Below, in pieces: positions 5,648 through 10,719 of a DNA stretch of 10,719 bases. This stretch comes from Alphaproteobacteria bacterium (GTDB lineage: Bacteria; Pseudomonadota; Alphaproteobacteria; Rhizobiales; Beijerinckiaceae). The notes below the pieces were generated by a model. It made no database searches. It had not been told where the DNA came from and saw only the letters and a list, made by a program, of their open reading frames with translations. Position 1 is the stretch's first letter. Each line of letters starts with the position of its first letter. The translations under genes were made by a program, and so were the position numbers. The stretch lies in contig RFXE01000044.1 of the NCBI GenBank assembly GCA_009921785.1, forward strand, positions 1 through 10,719. The letters are read 5' to 3'.

Positions 5648-6163
5648 TCAGCCAATCGCGCCCGGCTGATCCAGAATTTTCTGCATGAAAACGAGATCGA
5701 GCCACCGGTCGAATTTCCAGCCGACCTGTTTCAAACGTCCCGTTTCAGAAAAGCCCAATTTGCGATGAAAATGGATTGAACCGGCATTATCGGCCGAAAT
5801 CCCGCCAATCATGACATGTTTGCCAAGAGCGCGGGCAGCCTCGAAAAGCGGCGGCATAAGCTGTTTACCGACTCCCTTTCCGTGGTGATGGCGATGAACA
5901 TAGACCGAGTGCTCGACCGTATGGAGATAGCCATCATGCGGGCGGAATTCGCCAAAACTGGCAAAGCCAAGAACTTCTTTACCAAGGACCGCGACCAGAA
6001 CGGGGAAATTCCGCTCCCGTCGCGCTTCAAACCATTCCAGCCGATTCTTGAGCGTGACCACGTGATGCGAGAAAATCGCCGTAGAATTGAGAATCTCGTC
6101 ATTCACGATTTCGAGAATGGCGGGAAGATCAGTGATCTCAGCGGAGCGGATGGTCAGTGACAT
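5648..6163 (-). CDS. GNAT N-acetyltransferase, phosphinothricin-acetyltransferase type
   Basis: A 171-residue cytoplasmic acetyltransferase of the GNAT fold that moves acetyl from acetyl-CoA to a small amine. It starts MSLTIRSAEITDLPAILEI, then RLEWFEARRERNFPVLVA (41-58), GFASFGEFRP (66-75), TVEHSVYVHRHHHGKGVGKQL (82-102; the last part is the acetyl-CoA pyrophosphate loop) and ISADNAGSIHFHRKLGF (122-138), ending GWKFDRWLDLVFMQK. This series is that of the PPT-acetyltransferase/MddA group, whose natural substrates include methionine sulfoximine and sulfone. Resistance to phosphinothricin-like antibiotics is possible but not established. The frame runs 21 codons further up to 6226, but those residues are not family-like. 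ATG 6163 aligns with known N-termini and has AAGG about 8 bases upstream. Divergent from the nitroreductase. Confidence 0.87.
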   Translation of the reverse strand: MSLTIRSAEITDLPAILEIVNDEILNSTAIFSHHVVTLKNRLEWFEARRERNFPVLVAVLGKEVLGFASFGEFRPHDGYLHTVEHSVYVHRHHHGKGVGKQLMPPLFEAARALGKHVMIGGISADNAGSIHFHRKLGFSETGRLKQVGWKFDRWLDLVFMQKILDQPGAIG

Positions 6164-6221
6164 GGGAGCCTTGCAGGGGGGATATGGCGTCGTAAGCGCG
6201 AAGTCTAACCCTGCGCGCGCC

Positions 6222-6238
6222 ATCACGCGAGATGTGAT
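6222..6238. promoter_or_regulatory. Possible operator: ATCAC-N7-GTGAT inverted repeat
   Basis: ATCAC (6222-6226) and GTGAT (6234-6238) face each other in the divergent region between the acetyltransferase and nitroreductase genes. The 17-bp size suits a dimeric regulator, but 5-bp arms can occur by chance and I recognise no regulator for it. Confidence 0.2.
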
Positions 6239-6371
6239 TTGGGTTTCAGAAGAAATTCAACGCCCCCGCATGACACTGCATCAAATGGACGCAATGGCTT
6301 GCCTTTGGGCGAAGAGGGTTTAGGTGAAGGGCTCGTCTCTACCGCCCTCCCCTTCAATTGGAGTTGTTGCT

Positions 6372-7010
6372 TTGTCCTTTATCGATGCTTTGACCTGGCG
6401 CTATGCCACCAAAAAGATGGATCCCTCGCGCGCTGTTGCCAAAGACAAGGTGGAGGCCATTCTCGAGTCGATCCGTCTGTCGCCGAGCTCGAGCGGATTG
6501 CAGCCCTTTCATGTCTTGGTGATCACCAATCAGGCTTTGAAAGACAAGATCGTACCGATTGCGAGCGGTCAATCGCAAGTTGCGGAATGCTCGCATCTCA
6601 TCGTCTTTGCGGCATGGGATAATTATACGCCTGAACGCATCAATCAATCTTTTGATTACACGATTGCGCAACGAGGTGTAGGCACCAATGAGCGCACCGA
6701 GAATTATCGTAAGGGCCTTATCGCAAGCTATTGCGCACGCGATCCTGAGATCAATTTTCAGCACACGGCAAAGCAAACTTACATTGCGCTTGGCATTGCT
6801 ATGGCCGCAGCCGCTATCGAACATGTTGATGCAACGCCGATGGAAGGGTTTGATCCTGCAGCGCTTGATGAGTTATTAGGCTTGCGTGAAAAAGGCTTGC
6901 GCTCTGTTACGATGTTACCCATCGGTCATCGCGATGAAGCCAATGACTGGTTACTCAAATTGAAAAAAGTACGCCGCACAAAAGAAGAGCTCTTTACGCA
7001 TCTTGATTGA
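6372..7010 (+). CDS. Nitroreductase-family NAD(P)H:FMN oxidoreductase (NfsB-like)
   Basis: A 212-residue flavoprotein that uses NAD(P)H and FMN to reduce nitro compounds, quinones or related electrophiles; the physiological substrate is unknown. The N-terminus FIDALTWRYATKKMD carries the Arg/Lys set that binds FMN phosphate. SPSSSGLQPFHVLV (38-51) is the second FMN contact. AKQTYIALGIAMAAAAIEHVDATPMEGFD (133-161) is the conserved dimer-core helix and loop, and LPIGHRD (182-188) closes the FMN site. Length is typical. I chose TTG 6372, which has GGAG 8 bases upstream and gives MSFIDALTW, the usual family start. A GTG at 6324 would add 16 unrelated residues (GSSLPPSPSIG). Divergent from the acetyltransferase, so the two could share a control region as small detoxification genes. 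Confidence 0.87.
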   Translation: MSFIDALTWRYATKKMDPSRAVAKDKVEAILESIRLSPSSSGLQPFHVLVITNQALKDKIVPIASGQSQVAECSHLIVFAAWDNYTPERINQSFDYTIAQRGVGTNERTENYRKGLIASYCARDPEINFQHTAKQTYIALGIAMAAAAIEHVDATPMEGFDPAALDELLGLREKGLRSVTMLPIGHRDEANDWLLKLKKVRRTKEELFTHLD

Positions 7011-7037
7011 TGTAAGCGCATTGTAAGACATGATCAC

Positions 7038-7065
7038 GAAGAGCGCTTCTATATAAGCGCTCTTC
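7038..7065. terminator. Strong hairpin between convergent nitroreductase and tRNA-Ala genes
   Basis: GAAGAGCGCTT (7038-7048) and AAGCGCTCTTC (7055-7065) form a perfect 11-bp stem with loop CTATAT. Its position, 28 bp past the nitroreductase stop and downstream of the opposing tRNA-Ala, suggests a two-way terminator. Neither flank has a clear U-tract (the plus side has TAAAATT), so it may be factor-assisted or serve to protect 3' ends. Confidence 0.45.
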
Positions 7066-7118
7066 TAAAATTCGAGATCGCGATAACAAACCCAAACGAT
7101 TGCCCGCAATCCTGAAAA

Positions 7119-7194
7119 TGGTGGAGCTGAGCGGAATCGAACCGCTGGCCTCCTCATTGCGAACGAGGCGCTCTCCCAACTGAGCTACAGCCCC
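7119..7194 (-). tRNA. tRNA-Ala (anticodon CGC)
   Basis: A 76-base cloverleaf with encoded CCA. Acceptor GGGGCTG pairs with CAGCTCC and contains the G3-U70 wobble pair, the classic alanine identity element. D-arm TAGCTCAGTTGGGAGAGC. The anticodon stem has loop TTCGCAA with anticodon CGC (7161-7159), reading GCG. The T-arm contains GGTTCGATTCC. Downstream on its strand lies the 11-bp hairpin at 7038-7065. It is divergent from the DUF1993 gene. Confidence 0.95.
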
Positions 7195-7240
7195 CCGAGG
7201 CCCAAGACAGTAAGATCATTCAGGCCCAGCGGATGCGGCG

Positions 7241-7269
7241 GGAATAGAGAATTCCTGCCCCAAAATCAA
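7241..7269 (-). promoter_or_regulatory. Candidate tRNA-Ala promoter
   Basis: The minus strand has TTGATT (7269-7264), a 17-bp spacer and TATTCC (7246-7241), about 46 bp before the tRNA 5' end. Spacing is ideal but both hexamers match the consensus only in part. GGAAT/ATTCC (7241-7255) is a small inverted repeat overlapping the -10. Confidence 0.3.
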
Positions 7270-7378
7270 GGTGGATGAGCGGCTCAGAGAAACCGATAAG
7301 AAAGCGCGTCCAAAAGCCTTTTGAACCGTATATAGGACTATGAATGCCTCTAGGGAGGCCTATTTCAAGGAGAAGACA

Positions 7379-7885
7379 ATGTCGCTCAGCCTTTATGATT
7401 TATCAGTTCCCGTATTTGTGCAGTCGCTTGAAGCACTCTCAGCCGTTTTGAAAAAGGCAGCGGCGCATGCGGAGGCCCGCAAGATCGAGCCGCAAGTTCT
7501 CCTCTCGGCACGGCTCTTCCCGGATATGTTTGCCCTAACACGGCAAGTTCAGCTCGCCTCTGATTTCGCCAAAGGCGGCGCGGCACGGATCGCGGGCGTT
7601 GATGTGCCAAGCTATGCGGATACTGAAGCAAGCTTTGAAGAGCTTGAGGCGCGTATTGCGAAGACGATTGCTTTTATCAATTCAATCCCGAAGGACAAAT
7701 TTGTGGGCGCAGAAACACGCGACATCACGGTGCCCATGCGCCCCGAGCCGCGCGTGTTTAACGCGCTTACCTATCTCCGCCATGGGGCTCTTCCGAATTT
7801 CTTTTTTCACACAACAACAACATATGACATTTTGAGACATAACGGCGTTGAGGTCACAAAGCGCGATTTCTTGGGAGTCTATTGA
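7379..7885 (+). CDS. DUF1993 family protein
   Basis: A 168-residue cytoplasmic, mostly helical protein of the DUF1993 family, which has no established function and resembles the DinB/YfiT four-helix group. Typical parts are SLYDLSVPVFVQSLEALSAVL (4-24), LFPDMFALTRQVQLASDFAKG (46-66), and the C-terminal LPNFFFHTTTTYDILRHNGVEVTKRDFLG (138-166). The histidine in FFFHTTTTYD sits where DinB-like proteins place a metal ligand, though I cannot see a full metal site. I chose ATG 7379 because AAGGAG lies 5 bases before it. An upstream ATG at 7340 would prepend 13 residues and has no ribosome-binding site. The SOUL-family gene begins three or fewer bases after its stop, so the two are probably co-transcribed and translationally coupled. 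Confidence 0.85.
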   Translation: MSLSLYDLSVPVFVQSLEALSAVLKKAAAHAEARKIEPQVLLSARLFPDMFALTRQVQLASDFAKGGAARIAGVDVPSYADTEASFEELEARIAKTIAFINSIPKDKFVGAETRDITVPMRPEPRVFNALTYLRHGALPNFFFHTTTTYDILRHNGVEVTKRDFLGVY

Positions 7886-7888
7886 TTG

Positions 7889-8527
7889 ATGATGCGCCGA
7901 TCAGCTCTTCAACATTTTGCTTTTATCGGCGCATCGCTCATCATCGGTCTTTTCTTTGCGGAGACATCCATGGCCATCGAAGAGCCCTCATATACGGTTA
8001 TCTCTAAAGAGGGTGACTTCGAGCTGCGTGACTATGCACCTTATATCGTGGCTGAGGTGGTGGTTGACGGTGATCGCGATAGCGCTGCGAGTGCGGGTTT
8101 TCGTGTGCTTGCTGGCTATATATTTGGTGGCAATACGAGCCAATTCAAAATTGCGATGACGGCACCGGTTACGCAAACAAAAGGTGAAAAGATTGAGATG
8201 ACAGCGCCGGTGACGCAAACGGGCAGCGGCTCATCTTGGGTCATCCGCTTTATGATGCCGCAGAATTATACAATTGAAACGCTACCCAAGCCGGATGATG
8301 AACGCATTCATCTCAAGCAAATTGCCGGACGACGTGTCGCTGTGTTGCAATTCTCAGGATTGTGGACCGAAGGCAATCTCGACACGCACCGCGCCGCGCT
8401 TGCGGCATTACTTGCAAAGAAATCATTGAAGCCCAAAGGCGCTTCAAGTTACGCCTTTTACGATCCGCCTTGGAAGCCTTTCTTTTGGCGGCGCAATGAG
8501 ATCCTGCAAGACATTGAGAAGCGCTAA
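7889..8527 (+). CDS. Secreted SOUL haem-binding family protein
   Basis: A 212-residue SOUL/HBP-family protein; members bind haem or tetrapyrroles, but their role in bacteria is unclear. An N-terminal hydrophobic stretch (7-24) ending ETSMA-IEEP looks like a signal peptide or anchor, so the domain would act in the periplasm. The SOUL core runs from PSYTVISKEGDFELRDYAPYIVAEV (33-57) through GYIFGGN and the KIAMTAPVTQT block to FMMPQNYTIETLPKPDD (121-137) and RRVAVLQFSGLW (148-159). It ends SSYAFYDPPWKPFFWRRNEI. The block KI-x-MTAPVTQT occurs twice in tandem with a 14-residue period. Three starts are possible: TTG 7886, ATG 7889, ATG 7892; GGGAG at 7873-7877 serves any of them. It follows DUF1993 directly. 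Its TAA overlaps the stop of the opposing gene. Confidence 0.85.
   Translation: MMRRSALQHFAFIGASLIIGLFFAETSMAIEEPSYTVISKEGDFELRDYAPYIVAEVVVDGDRDSAASAGFRVLAGYIFGGNTSQFKIAMTAPVTQTKGEKIEMTAPVTQTGSGSSWVIRFMMPQNYTIETLPKPDDERIHLKQIAGRRVAVLQFSGLWTEGNLDTHRAALAALLAKKSLKPKGASSYAFYDPPWKPFFWRRNEILQDIEKR
8156..8221 (+). repeat. Tandem 42-bp coding repeat in the SOUL gene
   Basis: Bases 8156-8179 and 8198-8221 both encode MTAPVTQT. They differ at four positions, all third codon positions and all silent. The spacing of 42 bp is in frame. The silent differences suggest an old repeat held by selection on the protein, not a recent slippage event. Confidence 0.8.
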
Positions 8528-8985
8528 GGGCCTTTGTTTTCGGCCTGCAAAAGCGCGGTAATCGCGGGCACCGTATGGCCCGTCAAATCCTTCGTGATTT
8601 CAGCAACAACAAGATGAGCAAAGGAAGACGGCAGCGCTTTGCGTAGCTCGCCCATTGCGCGTGGTGGCGCAACGAGAACAAGTTTTTTCAGTTTCTCGCG
8701 TTTTGCCAATTCAACGAGACCTTCCATAACATCACGCACAAACTGATCTTCAGCCTTTTCATGCCAATCGGTTTCATCGGTTGACGATCGACTCATACCA
8801 ACACTCGCATAGACACGACCGGGCCGCTCCGCTCCTAATGCCCGTGTCGGTAAATCGGGGTGTGTAAAAAATGTCTCGACCGTCAAAGACGGATGCTCCG
8901 CCGTTCCTTCATTGAAAAGAATTAAAGCCTTTCGACCATCCCCTACAATAACATGTGTACCCGCCGAGAGAATCGGAGCGACCAT
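8524..8985 (-). CDS. Host-attachment family protein (Host_attach)
   Basis: A 153-residue protein of the family named after an Agrobacterium protein needed for attachment to plant cells. Relatives have been grouped with bacterial eRF1-like proteins, so the true role may lie with RNA or ribosomes. It has no signal peptide. Recognisable parts are THVIVGDGRKALILFNEG (10-27), the signature ERPGRVYASVGMSRSSTDETDWHEKAEDQF (53-82), KKLVLVAPPRAMGELRKAL (100-118) and VVAEITKDLTGHTV (126-139). Length is normal. The ATG at 8985 has only a weak purine stretch (GTGAAAGA) some 9 bases upstream. Its TAG overlaps the TAA of the SOUL gene by convergent sharing of CTAA. It could be read from its own promoter or from the co-oriented DMT gene 112 bp upstream. 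Confidence 0.83.
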   Translation of the reverse strand: MVAPILSAGTHVIVGDGRKALILFNEGTAEHPSLTVETFFTHPDLPTRALGAERPGRVYASVGMSRSSTDETDWHEKAEDQFVRDVMEGLVELAKREKLKKLVLVAPPRAMGELRKALPSSFAHLVVAEITKDLTGHTVPAITALLQAENKGP

Positions 8986-9022
8986 TGCAGATGTCTTTCA
9001 CTTGGAAACAAGAATTTCTCGC

Positions 9023-9059
9023 GAGCGCGACGCTCACACAGTGTAAACCGTGATCACGG
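9023..9059. promoter_or_regulatory. Palindrome cluster upstream of the host-attachment gene
   Basis: CCGTGATCACGG (9048-9059) is a perfect 12-bp palindrome. GAGCG/CGCTC (9023-9035) forms a small hairpin, and ACAC/GTGT lies between. They sit between the DMT stop and the host-attachment start. They could be an operator or the 3' structure of the transporter mRNA; no U-run supports a terminator. Confidence 0.25.
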
Positions 9060-9097
9060 CATACTTGTTCCGGACATCAGGAGATCTACGGAGGGCG

Positions 9098-9988
9098 TTA
9101 GCGTCTTGTGGCAAGCGCCACGCCGATCACCGTTAAAGCCATTCCGGCAATTTGACTTACGACCATCGTTTCACCAAAGGCGAAATAGGCCTCAATTGCA
9201 ACGCTGGGAGGAACGAGATAAATTAGAGCGGCAGCTCGTGACACCGCGCCGCGCCTGATCAATAATAACAACAACCCAATAGCGCCGAGAGACAAGGCAA
9301 ATACTGACCAGGCCATGACAAGCCAGAAGCCGAGTGAGAAACTCACATGCATCGGTTCGGTTAAAAAGGCTGCAGGTGTGATGACAATAAACGCACCAAC
9401 ATATTGAAGCGCCGTGATGGTTCTCAAGTCACCCTGCGGTACAAATCGTTTTTGGTAGAATGTCCCCGCAGTTACAGCGACCATAGCAAAAGCATTAATT
9501 GCCAATGGAAGAACAACCTCGGTCAAATGCGTCAGATCAATCGAGATGATCTTGGGCTCAAGAACCATCGCAATGCCAATGAAGCCCGCGGCAATACCGA
9601 GCCATTGCAAAAAGCCAATGCGCTCACGCAAAAGCAATGGTGCAAGTGCAGCGGTGAGAATCGGTTGGATGGCGGCGATCAACCCTGAAATGCCCGAGGG
9701 CACGCCATGGGCAATCGCATACCAAACGCCGCCGAGATAGAGCGCATGGAGCAACACACCCGAAACCAGGATATGAAGCGCAGCGCGCCCACGCGGCCAT
9801 TGGGCTCGTACGACAAGCGCAATGCCGCCCACAGCAAAAAAAGCCAAAGCGAAGCGGAGTGATAAAAACGTCAAAGGATCGGCGTAATCGGCCCCATATC
9901 GTGCCGAGACCCATCCGGTTGACCAGATCGCCACAAAAAGGACCGGAGCAGCGCGCAAGAACAGAGAGGACGAGGAGGACTGAGACAC
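9098..9988 (-). CDS. DMT-family transporter (EamA domains), second copy
   Basis: A roughly 296-residue inner-membrane exporter of the drug/metabolite superfamily with about ten hydrophobic segments; substrate unknown. The first EamA half starts LFLRAAPVLFVAIWSTGWVSARYGADYADPLTFLSLRFALAF, has GVPSGISGLIAAIQPILTAAL and ends LLLRERIGFLQW. The second half has LYNAFAMV-like helices around VVLPLAINAFAMVAVTAGTFYQKRF, the SRAAALIYLVPPSVAIEAYFAFGE motif and ends GVALATRR. The frame is open to ATG 10123, but the extra 45 residues are Pro/Ser-rich, lack family features and have no ribosome-binding site. GTG 9988, with GGA about 9 bases upstream, gives a normal-length protein (MSQSSSSSLFLRAAP). ATG 10075 is a third option. 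It is not closely alike the first DMT protein of the window and belongs to a different subgroup (inferred by eye). Confidence 0.83.
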   Translation of the reverse strand: MSQSSSSSLFLRAAPVLFVAIWSTGWVSARYGADYADPLTFLSLRFALAFFAVGGIALVVRAQWPRGRAALHILVSGVLLHALYLGGVWYAIAHGVPSGISGLIAAIQPILTAALAPLLLRERIGFLQWLGIAAGFIGIAMVLEPKIISIDLTHLTEVVLPLAINAFAMVAVTAGTFYQKRFVPQGDLRTITALQYVGAFIVITPAAFLTEPMHVSFSLGFWLVMAWSVFALSLGAIGLLLLLIRRGAVSRAAALIYLVPPSVAIEAYFAFGETMVVSQIAGMALTVIGVALATRR

Positions 9989-10346
9989 AAAACCGATTCC
10001 AAGGAGACGATTGGGGCGTGATATCGGATTGGGCCATGAGGGTCGAGAGGCGTTGACGCAAGGCCCCTCAGACATCCCTGGCAATTGACAAGCGGGCGAT
10101 ATCAGTATTTCTGGCCACGTCATATTTAGTTTCGTGCATCTCTTATTTCGTGACGGGCCTCATGTCTCTTCTCGCGCACACCGTTTCGCTCAAGAAAACG
10201 AAAACCGCCAAAACAGGCGGCGTGAAAACGCGCGCGTAAACATCCCTCGCTCCGGTCTCTCCCCCCGGCGGGGATGAGGCCAAAACACCCAAGCCGGGTG
10301 GCATCAGGGGAGCGGATCAAGAGTTCAAGCAGCAAGGATTTCAAAA
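9989..10346. other. Divergent intergenic region between DMT transporter and asd
   Basis: No convincing gene. It holds the unresolved 5' end of the transporter, a plus-strand TTGACA hexamer (10085-10090) with only a poor -10 (TATTTC, 10106-10111, 15-bp spacing), and the hairpin-rich asd leader. The region should contain promoters in both directions, but I cannot place either with confidence. Confidence 0.4.
10204..10300 (+). other. Structured leader upstream of asd (three hairpins)
   Basis: Three stems follow each other on the asd strand: CCGCC/GGCGG with loop AAAACA (10204-10219); CATCCC-t-CGC paired with GCGGGGATG (10240-10276, nine pairs and one bulge); and CACCC/GGGTG (10286-10300). The last is 34 bases before the asd ribosome-binding site. 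No U-tract follows, and I do not recognise a known riboswitch. Confidence 0.3.
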
Positions 10347-10719
10347 ATGGGTTTCAAGGTCGCAATTGTCGGCGCCACAGGCAATGTGGGTCGTGAAATG
10401 CTCTCCATTCTGGCGGAGCGCGCGTTTCCTGCCGACGAGGTTATCGCGCTCGCTTCCGCACGCAGCCTCGGCACAGAAGTGTCCTATGGCGACAAGGTGC
10501 TGAAGGTTCAAAATCTCGATCACCATGATTTTTCGAAAACCGATATCTGTCTGATGTCGGCCGGTTCGGGCGTATCGAAGGACTGGTCACCCAAGATCGG
10601 GGCGATGGGCTGCCTCGTGATCGATAACTCATCCTGCTGGCGCTATGACGAGCGCGTGCCTTTGATTGTGCCGGAAGTGAATGCGGATGTGCTCACCCGC
10701 TTCATGGGGGATTCCAATC
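10347..10719 (+). CDS. asd: Aspartate-semialdehyde dehydrogenase (partial, C-terminus outside window)
   Basis: Asd reduces aspartyl phosphate to aspartate semialdehyde with NADPH, the branch point to lysine/diaminopimelate, threonine and methionine. I read 124 codons from ATG 10347 to the right edge, about one third of the usual 340 or so residues. The N-terminus FKVAIVGATGNVGREMLSIL has the GATGNVG dinucleotide-binding loop. ALASARSLG (39-47) follows, then CLMSAGSGVSKDW (67-79) and VIDNSSCWRYDERVPLIVPEVN (90-111), all family hallmarks; the catalytic cysteine lies beyond the edge. The usual DNSSAFR is DNSSCWR here. AAGGA 8 bases before ATG fixes the start. It is divergent from the DMT transporter. 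Confidence 0.93.
   Translation, partial: MGFKVAIVGATGNVGREMLSILAERAFPADEVIALASARSLGTEVSYGDKVLKVQNLDHHDFSKTDICLMSAGSGVSKDWSPKIGAMGCLVIDNSSCWRYDERVPLIVPEVNADVLTRFMGDSN

Noticed and set aside
5594..5648. Active genomic island at tRNA-Gly
   Set aside because: Only 6 bp lie between the two repeat copies and there is no integrase in the window; at most this is a scar.
5350..5705. Minus-strand reading frames giving ERAKGFEPSTPTLARLCS and GRRDLNPRPQPWQGCALPL across the tRNA-Gly
   Set aside because: These are the well-known false proteins produced by translating the antisense of a tRNA gene.
6994..7179. Reading frame GERLVRNEEASGSIPLSS over the tRNA-Ala
   Set aside because: Another frame through a tRNA; no ribosome-binding site and no protein-like features.
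9624..10061. 145-residue minus-strand frame overlapping the second DMT gene
   Set aside because: Shadow of the transporter in another frame; the transporter has full family motifs and normal length.
1..10719. CRISPR arrays, insertion sequences, prophage genes, toxin-antitoxin pairs, defence systems
   Set aside because: No regularly spaced repeats, transposase-like frames, phage structural genes or small paired frames with such features were seen on either strand.

Overview
The window looks like ordinary chromosome from an alphaproteobacterium, probably Hyphomicrobiales (Rhizobiales). The grounds are a Trm112-like protein without zinc-binding cysteines, a thioredoxin/TPR - LON-domain - Trm112 gene cluster, a host-attachment family protein and a RutR-type operator in front of a pyrimidine-reduction gene. 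The genus cannot be fixed from the sequence alone. There is no transposase, integrase, phage gene, toxin-antitoxin pair or CRISPR array.

Layout. Bases 1-989 (minus) hold most of preT, the FAD/Fe-S subunit of NAD-dependent dihydropyrimidine dehydrogenase, running off the left edge. A near-perfect RutR operator lies just upstream. Next come a DMT-family exporter (1109-2032, minus), a small secreted alanine/proline-rich protein of unknown function with a clear terminator (2285-2731, minus), and a tight minus-strand operon: thioredoxin-TPR chaperone (cnoX/ybbN type), LON-substrate-binding-domain protein and Trm112-like protein (4690-2881). A ProX/YbaK-type tRNA-editing deacylase follows (4813-5331, minus).

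A plus-strand tRNA-Gly(GCC) sits at 5520-5594. A 24-bp copy of its 3' end is repeated 30 bp further on, resembling an attachment-site scar or a short tandem duplication. After a GNAT acetyltransferase of the phosphinothricin-acetyltransferase type (minus) and a nitroreductase (plus) comes a minus-strand tRNA-Ala(CGC). Then follow a plus-strand pair (DUF1993 and a secreted SOUL haem-binding-type protein) that meets, stop codon to stop codon, a minus-strand host-attachment family gene. A second DMT transporter (minus) follows. The right edge carries the first third of asd (aspartate-semialdehyde dehydrogenase), preceded by a hairpin-rich leader.

Most genes are housekeeping or stress functions: protein quality control, tRNA editing, detoxifying acetylation and reduction, small-molecule export. 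The parts most worth a second look are the RutR/preT control region, the tRNA-Gly 3'-end duplication, the thioredoxin-LON-Trm112 operon and the uncharacterised secreted protein. I found no convincing new multi-gene system. Function names rest on reading motifs in the translations; no database search was run.
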